From Alloprevotella sp. oral taxon 473 str. F0040 (GTDB lineage Bacteria > Bacteroidota > Bacteroidia > Bacteroidales > Bacteroidaceae), in contig NZ_KB290716.1 of the NCBI RefSeq assembly GCF_000318095.2, positions 144,564 to 182,327 of the forward strand: 37,764 bases of DNA, in the 5' to 3' direction. Positions 8,102 to 15,800 of the stretch are shown here, in pieces. The stretch's first letter is position 1. The number at the start of each line of letters is the position of its first letter. The position numbers and the translations under genes are program-made. The notes beneath the pieces were generated by a model that saw only the letters and a list, made by a program, of their open reading frames with translations, did no database searches and had not been told where the DNA came from.

Positions 8102-8132
8102 CAAAGTTACTGCAATATCTCCAATATACAAA
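8102..8132 (-). promoter_or_regulatory. Promoter of the PASTA-rluD-ddl cluster
   Basis: On the minus strand TTTG (8132-8129), exactly 19 nt, then TAACTTTG (8109-8102) matches the Bacteroidetes primary-sigma consensus. The ATG begins only 7 nt after the -7 element, so transcription should start at or within a few nucleotides of the start codon. Confidence 0.75.
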
Positions 8133-8241
8133 ATATCTTTCACACAGAATGAAAGCACGCGTTTTCGATTTTGAATCTACGTTACAGCACAACCGAGAAG
8201 GCATGCTTAGGAGAGGCATACAGAAGCACCAAACACAACAC

Positions 8242-8271
8242 AAAAAAGAGCAACTCTTGCGAGCTGCTCTT
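8242..8271 (-). terminator. Rho-independent terminator of rpmH
   Basis: On the minus strand AAGAGCAGCTC, a GCAA loop, and GAGTTGCTCTT followed by TTTT form an 11-bp stem with one G-T pair and a U-tract. It starts 34 nt after the rpmH stop codon. Confidence 0.85.
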
Positions 8272-8305
8272 GTAGGAGTTGTTCTGTCTGAACGAGGGAG
8301 AAGGA

Positions 8306-8464
8306 TTACTTCTTACCGTGTACTTCATCAGATACAGTGAGCTTCTTGCGGCCCTTAGCGCGACGAGAAGCCAAAACACGACGACCGTTAGCAGTCGCCA
8401 TACGCTGGCGGAAACCATGCTTGTTGTTTCGCTTGCGATTGTGGGGTTGGAACGTTCTTTTCAT
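8306..8464 (-). CDS. rpmH: 50S ribosomal protein L34
   Basis: A 52-residue, very basic protein beginning [21 protein letters not shown] and continuing [21 protein letters not shown]. This is the near-invariant L34 sequence, extended by about eight residues ([10 protein letters not shown]) as in other Bacteroidetes. It is a component of the large ribosomal subunit. It has its own promoter (8543-8573), a leader of about 70 nt and its own terminator. Unlike many bacteria it is not followed by rnpA, nor is dnaA nearby, so its presence does not mark the origin. Confidence 0.98.
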   Translation of the reverse strand: MKRTFQPHNRKRNNKHGFRQRMATANGRRVLASRRAKGRKKLTVSDEVHGKK

Positions 8465-8542
8465 TGTTGTTTATATCGATATTATTATTATTCGGAGGTG
8501 ATGACCTGAACCATCCGAAGACAACTTAGGCCATTCGAGGTG

Positions 8543-8573
8543 CAAAGGTAGCATATTTTCTTGGCACAACCAA
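8543..8573 (-). promoter_or_regulatory. Promoter of rpmH
   Basis: On the minus strand TTGG (8573-8570), 19 nt, TACCTTTG (8550-8543). It fits the TAnnTTTG class and points into rpmH. Confidence 0.7.
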
Positions 8574-8674
8574 GAAATCTGCGTATTTTTCACACGCAGC
8601 TCCACTTTTCCTTTTCAACCTCGCAGAAAAACTTTGCTTTTCTAGGCAGTTAATCTTCGATAAGATAGGACTCT

Positions 8675-9769
8675 TTAGTCTTGAGCAAAACGCTTTACTT
8701 GTTCTGCAATCAACGCTTCATCATCGAAATAGTTGATTTTCATAGCGCGACGCACGTCGGCTAGCGTGTCAGCGGCCACAGCACGAGCATCTTCACAACC
8801 ACGACGGAGCATGTCGTAGATAGCAGGGATATCCTTTTGGAACTCTAGGCGACGAGCGCGGATAGGTTCAAGGGTTTCGTTGAGCACCTTCTCAAGAAAT
8901 TTCTTGCACTTCACATCACCGAGACCGCCACGCATGTAGTGCGCCTTCATCTCATCGAGATTAGCATAGTCGGGGAGGTAAAGACCGAAATGTTCATCGC
9001 GGCAGAAAGCATCGAGATAGGTGAAAACGGTGTTACCCTCCACGTGTCCAGGGTCATTGACAGAGAGGTGAGTGGGGTCGGTGTACATCACCTTCACTTT
9101 CTTACCCATTTCCTCAGCCGTCTCAGAGAGGTAGATGCAATTGCCCAAAGACTTAGACATCTTAGCCTTTCCATCAATACCAGGAAGGCGCATGCAAGCC
9201 TGATTGTCAGGGAGCATGATGTTAGGTTCGATGAGGGTGTCGCCATAGATGTGATTGAAACGGCGCACAATTTCTGTGGCTTGTTCAATCATGGGGCGTT
9301 GGTCTTCCCCCACGGGCACCACGTTGGCGCGGAAAGCTGCGATGTCAGCAGCTTGCGACACAGGATAGGTGAAAAAGCCTACGGGGATGCTTCCTTCAAA
9401 TCCACGCATACCGATTTCGGTTTTCACCGTTGGGTTGCGCTGCAAACGGCTCACCGTAACCAAATTTTGGAAGTAGAAAGCCAACTCACAAAGTTCGGGA
9501 ATCTGGCTTTGGATAAAGATAGTGACCTTCTCGGGATCGAGACCACAAGCTAGGTAGTCAAGGGCTACTTCGATAACGTTTTGGCGCACCTTCTCGGGAT
9601 TGTCCGTGTTGTCGGTCAAGGCTTGTGCATCGGCAATGAAGACAAACATCTTGTCGAAGTCACCTTGGTTTTGAAGTTCTACGCGACGACGTAACGAACC
9701 CACGTAGTGTCCGATGTGAAGACGGCCAGTGGGACGGTCGCCCGTTAGCATGATTTTTGGAGTTGCCAT
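8675..9769 (-). CDS. trpS: Tryptophanyl-tRNA synthetase
   Basis: 364-residue class I aminoacyl-tRNA synthetase that charges tRNA-Trp. [18 protein letters not shown] contains the HIGH signature at residues 18-21. AKMSKSLGN carries KMSKS at 203-207. [11 protein letters not shown] and [12 protein letters not shown] are typical TrpRS active-site segments. The start chosen is the ATG at 9769. The TTG further upstream at 9794-9796 is part of the -7 promoter element and cannot be the start of this transcript. The long form with an insert after HIGH resembles the TrpRS of Bacteroidetes and spirochaetes rather than the short Bacillus type. Confidence 0.96.
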   Translation of the reverse strand: MATPKIMLTGDRPTGRLHIGHYVGSLRRRVELQNQGDFDKMFVFIADAQALTDNTDNPEKVRQNVIEVALDYLACGLDPEKVTIFIQSQIPELCELAFYFQNLVTVSRLQRNPTVKTEIGMRGFEGSIPVGFFTYPVSQAADIAAFRANVVPVGEDQRPMIEQATEIVRRFNHIYGDTLIEPNIMLPDNQACMRLPGIDGKAKMSKSLGNCIYLSETAEEMGKKVKVMYTDPTHLSVNDPGHVEGNTVFTYLDAFCRDEHFGLYLPDYANLDEMKAHYMRGGLGDVKCKKFLEKVLNETLEPIRARRLEFQKDIPAIYDMLRRGCEDARAVAADTLADVRRAMKINYFDDEALIAEQVKRFAQD

Positions 9770-9793
9770 AGGGTTTATTCTTTCTTTTGGCTG

Positions 9794-9824
9794 CAAAATT
9801 ACAATTTTTGAGCGGATTGACCAA
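9794..9824 (-). promoter_or_regulatory. Promoter of trpS
   Basis: On the minus strand TTGG (9824-9821), 19 nt, TAATTTTG (9801-9794), then 24 nt to the ATG. Same architecture as the rpmH promoter. Confidence 0.7.
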
Positions 9825-9850
9825 CTAGCTTGGCGGAATTGCCCATGCTT

Positions 9851-10732
9851 TTAGCAGTCTATGGTCAGTCCGTCGTAGGCAAAGCGGAAACCTTCGGGCA
9901 GTTGCTCATCCCTATCGGCTTGTTTGCCTGCTGTGTGACACATGTGAATGAAATAGGTGCGCTTGGCTCCTACTTTTCGCCCAAAGGCTATGGCCTCTTC
10001 AATGGTTTGATGCGTGGCATGTGGCTCATCGCGTAGCGCGCTCACCACGAGAGTTTCCACCCCTTCAAGTTTCCCCCACTCCTGCTCGCCCAGTTGAGAC
10101 ATGTCGGTGAGATAGGCCAATGGTCCGATGCGATAACCGAGGATGGGCAATTTGCCATGATACACTCTGACCGGGACAATCTCGTTGTCGCCTATGGTGA
10201 TGGATTGATGCTCCTCCAGTGGGTTCATGGTGAGTTTGGGAGCACCGGGATAATGTTTCTCGCCAAACACATAGCCCATGTGGTTGATGATGGTCTCAGC
10301 CACGTTAGGCTCAGCCCAAACATCTATGGAATGAAAATAGCTAAAGGGGCGCAAATCGTCTAGTCCCGCCACATGGTCAAAATGCTCGTGGGTGAGCAGC
10401 ACCGCCTCTATGCGCGGCATGGCATAGTCAAAGCGAGGGGCTTCGTGCAGCCCCATCTTGCGTGCTTGTTCGTCGCTCATCTCGCTCATCTTGCGCACAG
10501 AATAAGGCACCGACCTGTCGTCGGTGTAGGGATGCTCTGCGATGAATCGGAGCATCTGTGTGCGAAAGTCTGGACCGCAATCGATGAGAATGAGTCGATG
10601 GTCATCGGTCTCCAACAATGCTGAGCAGCGCAGCCGCTTATCTCGCGGATCTTCCGACCGACAAACACTGCATGAGCAGCCCATTTGTGGGACACCGATA
10701 GAAGTGCCCGTGCCTAAGAAATGAAGTTTCAT
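9851..10732 (-). CDS. PhnP-like metallo-beta-lactamase-fold hydrolase
   Basis: 293-residue cytoplasmic MBL-fold enzyme. The metal motif THEHFDH (HxHxDH at residues 115-120) is intact. The N-terminus GTGTSIGVPQMGCSCSVC carries Cys19, Cys21 and Cys24, matching the extra zinc site of E. coli PhnP, a cyclic phosphodiesterase. Other blocks are LIDCGPDFRTQML and, late, RTYFIHMCHTAGK. PhnP acts on cyclic ribose phosphates in phosphonate breakdown, but no phn genes are nearby, so here a housekeeping phosphodiesterase role is more likely. It follows trpS on the same strand but has its own promoter. Confidence 0.85.
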   Translation of the reverse strand: MKLHFLGTGTSIGVPQMGCSCSVCRSEDPRDKRLRCSALLETDDHRLILIDCGPDFRTQMLRFIAEHPYTDDRSVPYSVRKMSEMSDEQARKMGLHEAPRFDYAMPRIEAVLLTHEHFDHVAGLDDLRPFSYFHSIDVWAEPNVAETIINHMGYVFGEKHYPGAPKLTMNPLEEHQSITIGDNEIVPVRVYHGKLPILGYRIGPLAYLTDMSQLGEQEWGKLEGVETLVVSALRDEPHATHQTIEEAIAFGRKVGAKRTYFIHMCHTAGKQADRDEQLPEGFRFAYDGLTIDC

Positions 10733-10756
10733 TCTTCTTTATACTGATTTTGAACG

Positions 10757-10787
10757 CGAAGTTACGCATTTCTACTGGGGCAATCAA
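10757..10787 (-). promoter_or_regulatory. Promoter of the MBL hydrolase gene
   Basis: On the minus strand TTGA (10787-10784), 19 nt, TAACTTCG (10764-10757), 24 nt before the ATG. One mismatch to the TAnnTTTG element. Confidence 0.5.
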
Positions 10788-10808
10788 GTTTATCTAACCC
10801 GAAATCCG

Positions 10809-10816
10809 TATCTTTG
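10809..10816 (+). promoter_or_regulatory. -7 element upstream of the MATE gene
   Basis: TATCTTTG matches TAnnTTTG. A convincing -33 element is missing. It would give a leader of about 110 nt. It is divergent from the MBL promoter about 45 nt away. Confidence 0.45.
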
Positions 10817-10931
10817 CAAATCCATTTTATCGAGAAGCTATCTCTTTTCCGAAAACTAACCACCGACTACGTCAAGTGAGGCTCGCCAGACTTTTCGCCT
10901 CAGCTTCGTACGATTACGCTATTTCTACTAT

Positions 10932-12299
10932 ATGTCGCAGGACACTCACTCATCTGACCACACGAATTTCCTTTCCCACTACTCCTTTCGAGACATTTGG
11001 AAAATCGCATTCCCCGTGCTTATTAGTGCACTGGTGGAGCAATTGGTGGGCATGACCGACACGGCCTTCTTGGGGCGCGTGGGAGAAATCGAACTAGGTG
11101 CTTCCGCCTTGGGTGGCATCTTCTTCATCGTGGTGTTTATGCTCATCTTAGGTTTTTGTTCTGGCGCACAAATCCTGATGGGACGTCGCAACGGCGAGCA
11201 GAACTACCAAGACATCGGCGTGGTGTTCTACCACAGCCTGGCCTTCCTCACCGTCACTTCCACGCTGGTACTCCTCTTCATCCAAACCGCAGGACCCTAT
11301 CTTTTGGCAAGACTCATCAGCAACCCTCAAGTGTTTGAAGCCTCATGGACTTATCTGGAGTGGCGCATGTGGGGCATCTACTTCAGCATGGTCGCTTGCC
11401 TCTTTCGCGCATTCTTTGTGGCCACCACACAAACGGGGACGCTCAAGTTCAACTCTATCGTGATGGTGCTGAGCAATGTGGTGTTCGACTACTTGCTTAT
11501 TTTTGGTCACTTCGGATTTCCCCAACTCGGCATCGCTGGAGCCGCCATCGCCTCTTCGTTGGCCAGCGGATTTTCTATGCTCTTTTTCATCGGATATACG
11601 TGGTGGAAAGTAGACTACCACAAATATGCGCTACACCGACTACCCAAATTCAAGTGGAGTCTTCTGGGCAAGATGCTCAACATCTCCATTTGGACGATGG
11701 TGCAAAACTTCTTGTCCCTCGCCACTTGGTTCATTTTCTTCATCGCTGTGGAGCATTTGGGCTCGCGCGAACTGGCAGCTACCAACGTGATGCGCGCCAT
11801 CTCCAACTTCATGTTCGTCACCCTTGTGGCGTTTGCCTCCACAGCCTCTACCCTCACCTCCAACCTCCTTGGAGCAGACCATCGAGAAGCGGTGGTGCCC
11901 ATGATTAAGCGTGCCACTCTCATGGCCGTGGTGGGCATCGTGCCCTTGTGGGTCATCTTGTGGATATTCCCAGAACCTATCATCGGCATCTTCACCAACG
12001 AAGCTCCCACCATTGCGGCTTGCATCGAACCCCTCCGTGTGCTGAGTGTGAGTTCCACCCTACTCATTCCAGGCTACATTCTTTTCAATTGCATCTCTGG
12101 CTCGGGCAACACGCGCTCTGCTCTCGTCATCGAACTCATCGCCCTCTTTTTCTACACCATCTACGTGGGTTATGTGATTTTCCATTTGCGCTGCAGCCTC
12201 ACCATAGCTTGGTGTGCAGAACTCCTCTATTCACTCACCCTACTCCTTGGGAGTTTTCTCTACATGCGCCGCGGCACTTGGCTCAACAAGAAAATCTAA
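10932..12299 (+). CDS. MATE family efflux transporter
   Basis: 455-residue polytopic inner-membrane protein of the multidrug and toxic compound extrusion family. The opening IWKIAFPVLISALVEQLVGMTDTAFLGRVGEIELGA is the classic MATE first helix and loop. The repeat half begins around LGKMLNISIWTMVQNFLSLATWFIFF. Hydrophobic segments throughout are compatible with 12 helices, and length is normal. It probably couples Na+ or H+ influx to export of cationic drugs or metabolites; the substrate is unknown. It stands alone on the plus strand, followed by a perfect 15-bp inverted repeat. Confidence 0.93.
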   Translation: MSQDTHSSDHTNFLSHYSFRDIWKIAFPVLISALVEQLVGMTDTAFLGRVGEIELGASALGGIFFIVVFMLILGFCSGAQILMGRRNGEQNYQDIGVVFYHSLAFLTVTSTLVLLFIQTAGPYLLARLISNPQVFEASWTYLEWRMWGIYFSMVACLFRAFFVATTQTGTLKFNSIVMVLSNVVFDYLLIFGHFGFPQLGIAGAAIASSLASGFSMLFFIGYTWWKVDYHKYALHRLPKFKWSLLGKMLNISIWTMVQNFLSLATWFIFFIAVEHLGSRELAATNVMRAISNFMFVTLVAFASTASTLTSNLLGADHREAVVPMIKRATLMAVVGIVPLWVILWIFPEPIIGIFTNEAPTIAACIEPLRVLSVSSTLLIPGYILFNCISGSGNTRSALVIELIALFFYTIYVGYVIFHLRCSLTIAWCAELLYSLTLLLGSFLYMRRGTWLNKKI

Positions 12300-12385
12300 T
12301 TATTACAATCCTGGTGCGAGTGCTACTAATAACCACGCACCACTCTTAAAAGGTCTTACCGCTTTATCCTCCTTTTTCTACGAAC

Positions 12386-12424
12386 AACGTCCGTGTCAAG
12401 TGATGCTATCTTGACACGGACGTT
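12386..12424. terminator. 15-bp perfect hairpin after the MATE gene
   Basis: AACGTCCGTGTCAAG (12386-12400) and its exact reverse complement (12410-12424) enclose a 9-nt loop. On the plus strand it is followed by GCTATTTCTCC, only a weak U-tract. It is probably the transcription end for the MATE gene 87 nt upstream, although the missing run of T leaves other roles open. Confidence 0.6.
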
Positions 12425-12736
12425 GCTATTTCTCCCTCCCCCAAAAGCTCCTCTTGCCTCTCTCCAACAAAAGAATGACTTGAACTCTCCGAGATTTCCA
12501 AAAAATGCTCGGATTTTTCCCAACTTATCTCCGACATTTTTCTAATGCACTCCGACTTTAGCTCATATATCTCGGAGTTTTTGCTCATTTCTTTTTCGAC
12601 AATCTCAAACCCCCCCAACCGATGATGCTTGCTTTTGCCTCGTCTTCTGGTCACGTCATATTTTATTTTCCACCTGCGACAATAGCATATTTTTGCAAGA
12701 AACTGCAATCTACACCTATAAAAACACACCTATTCA
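12425..12736. other. Non-coding stretch between MATE and glycosidase genes
   Basis: No convincing gene. A minus-strand frame of 107 codons begins with GTG and consists largely of the repeat array (12487-12591). I do not regard it as a gene on present evidence. The right end carries the glycosidase promoter. Confidence 0.55.
12487..12591. repeat. Five 21-nt tandem degenerate repeats
   Basis: Five blocks of exactly 21 nt start at 12487, 12508, 12529, 12550 and 12571, each with ctccga or ctcgga. A sixth, weaker block follows (tttttcgac at 12592). On the minus strand the consensus is GAxxAAAxxTCGGAG, and in one frame it reads as heptapeptides ending K-x-S-E. The same consensus appears, with stops, at 238-363. 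Confidence 0.65.
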
Positions 12737-12767
12737 TTGGGTAAAATGAAAGATTTGTGTATATTTG
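12737..12767 (+). promoter_or_regulatory. Promoter of the GH-D-like glycosidase gene
   Basis: TTGG (12737-12740), 19 nt, TATATTTG (12760-12767) fits the Bacteroidetes consensus. It leaves a leader of about 80 nt before the ATG at 12856; part of that leader is echoed at 16944-17018. Confidence 0.7.
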
Positions 12768-12855
12768 CCGCAACTTTCAAGAATTTCCTTTAAATTCTTA
12801 TTCAAATCTAGCACGCAAGAAACATTATTGTACCATAAAAGCAGTCTATTTGTCC

Positions 12856-15800
12856 ATGAATAGAAAAACGACTACGATGGCACTCTCTGCCGCCCTCCTC
12901 ACACTTGCCTTGCAAATCCCTTCTGCCAAGGCGCAAAGTGTGATTTTCCCACAAACACAACAAGCTGGCGTAGCACTTCTAGAACATAGTGGAACAAACT
13001 ATGTGCTGAAGAATCAGCTCCTCACAGCCACTTTCACACTGCAAGGTCAGCAACTTCGCTTCGGAGGATGCCCTGAAATGGATTTGAAAGCAGGGACAGA
13101 ACTCTTTGAACTACGCCTCGGAAATGGAAACGAAGTGATAAAGTCGTCTGAAATGACACTCGTGGGTGGGGTAAAAGAAATAAATTATGTTGCCAACGCC
13201 AAAGCAACTCGTGGCGCAGAGAAACTTCCTGGAAAGGCCATCGAAGCTACCTTCACCAAAGACAAACTTACTGTGACATGGCGCGCTATCCTCAGAGATG
13301 GTAGCCACTACATTCGCACCGAAATCGAACTCAAGGCCTCCGATAACGTGAAAATGAATGCAGTGCTTCCCATGCTCTACGAAGTGGATGCCGTGAAAGC
13401 TAAATCCACCCCTAAAGTAGTGGGCAACACGCGAGGGGCTGTGCTGTTAAGCGACAAGATTTTTGCTGGACTTGAAACTCCTACGGGCAAGAATTCTGTG
13501 GGTGGTGTAGAGAGCGAAGGAGATTTTTCGCCCACTTCATGGACTGACCAGTCTTTTTCATGGACACCTGGTGAGGCTACTCCCAAAGACTTGCTGCAGC
13601 AATTTAAGACTGACGAAATCGTAGGTACTCGAGGATACGTTAACTTCAAAGAAAAGGGCGAACAGCATTTTACTTTCACCTACAAAGGAGGAACACACCG
13701 TCTCAACATCATTGGTGTCGATGTGGTGAACCTCCAAGGAGAAGTTGTGGCTAAAGACTACCACACAGGTTATGCTGGTGGCAATCATAGCAACAACAAA
13801 TATACGCTCAACATTCCCGAAGCTGGTGTCTACACTCTTCGCTATTTTGTAGAAACCAAGACCGAGACAATCACCTCTAACGGACAGATCTCGCTCTCTA
13901 AACCTCTTGGTAAAGTGGTGGTGGTGAAAGATTTGCTACCAGGTTCGGAACTTCAATACAAAAAGGCCGAAAAAGAGGCAGCTCCCACCGAACCCGCCAA
14001 AGAAGGTAGCCAGACCATGGGAGAAAATGCTGTGTTGAAAACCAAGTGGGCAGCATCGGATTGGCAACCCGTAAAGCATTATCCTTCGCGTGTGGGAGAG
14101 CTGGGCTATGAGGCTGGTCATACTCGACAAATAGAAGTACCTGTGTATTTCACGGCACTTGGTGTCATGACTACAGAGTTCCAATATAAGAGTGGAAATC
14201 ACGCACTCAATCTCGTGGGTGTCGACCTTCTTGATGCAGATGGCAAAGCGGTAGCTTATGATTATCACAAAGGAAAGACCGGAACTCAAAACAACCGCAA
14301 CACTTTCCAATTCAATGTTCCTTTCTCAGGTAACTATACCCTGCGTTTCTTGGCGCAAACCAAAGACGAGGCTATCAATTCGAACGGAGAAATCAACGTA
14401 ACGCTTCAACAAACCGACACCTTGCACCTCGCAGCCGCAGAGAGTGTGGCGTTGCAAGGATTGTGGAGTCGCAACACCACACTTCTTCCTTCACAACCAT
14501 GGAAAGTGAGTTCGGTGGTGGGACTTGTGGCCAAAGAGCAACCCCGTCGTTCGTTCCTCGCCTACAGCGAGCGTGAGCGTGCTGTGCCCTGGCGTGCCAT
14601 GCCTGCCTATATCTCTTGGTACGAGCTTAACATCGATCGCAACAATGACCGCAACTACACAGGCAATATGCACGACTATCAGTGCGAAGATGTGGTGCGT
14701 GAATGGAAAAAGCAGCTTTATGACCGCTACAAAGTGGGCGTAAACTCCTTTGTCTGGGACGATGGTTGGGATCAATATGGCACATGGACATTCAATAAAA
14801 ACTTCCCCAATGGATTTGCAGAAACAGACCGTTTAGCGCAATCTATGGGTTCAGGCATCGGTGCTTGGCTTGGGCCTGTTGGTGGTTATGGACAGAGTGG
14901 TAACTACCGCCGAGCTTATTGGAACGGTAAGGGTGGCATGCAACTCTCTAACCCTGAATACTACAAGGTCTTCACCGAAGCAATCACCGACCTTTGCAAC
15001 AAGCGCAACTATGATTTCCGCTTCTTCAAGTTTGATGGTATCAGTGATCTCTTCTCTGCTACTGGCCCCAAAAACGATGCCAATGGCGATGAGAATGCAG
15101 AAGGTATCATCAATGCAGAACGCATGGTGCGCGAAACCATCAAGCCCGACATCTTCTTCAACACTACAGTCGGCACCTGGGCATCTCCTTTCTGGTTCCA
15201 ATACACCGATGCGGTGTGGCGTCAAGAAAATGACTATGGTGAAATCGGAAACCAAGGCACCGACCGTGAAAAGTGGATCACTTATCGCGACCGCTTGGTG
15301 TACCAAAACTTTGTGCAAAACTCTCCTATCTGTCCCATCAACACACTGATGACGCACGGATTCATCCTCTCCGATTTTGGCAATGTCTCCAAATCGCGTG
15401 ACTATGACGGCATCGTGCGCGAACTCCGTTGTGCCTTCGCTTGTGGTTCTGGTATGGTGGAACTCTACAACGACTACGCGCTGATGAATCGCATCCATGG
15501 TGGACGTCTGTGGGGCGACCTTGCAGAGTGCTTGCAATGGCAGAAAAACAATGCCGATGTGTTACCCGATGCTCACTGGGTAGGCGGAAATCCTTGGACG
15601 GGTTCTAAAGCGGAAGTCTACGGCTGGGCTTCTTGGAATGGCCCGAAAGCCACTCTCGCACTGCGCAATCCCGCTGCTACGCCACAAGTATTCAAAACCA
15701 CTTTGCGCAAAGCCCTCGAAGTGCCTGCACACGTGACAGACACCTACATCTTCACTAAGGCCTTCGGTAACCAAGCAGCCCTTGAAGGCTTACAAGAAGG

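Noticed and set aside
8306-8464. rpmH as a marker of the replication origin
   Set aside because: No dnaA, rnpA or dnaN beside it, and in Bacteroidetes rpmH is often far from the origin.
8579-8599. CTGCGT/ACGCAG hairpin downstream of trpS
   Set aside because: The 6-bp stem is too short and lies next to the rpmH promoter; no firm role.
12406-12729. 107-codon minus-strand frame with heptad-like repeats
   Set aside because: It starts with GTG, has no promoter I can see, overlaps a long terminator hairpin, and its repeat belongs to a family that contains stop codons elsewhere. Kept as a repeat, not a gene.
14491-15537. Long antisense frames inside the glycosidase and other genes
   Set aside because: They are shadows caused by codon bias of the sense gene; no signal, domain or promoter of their own.
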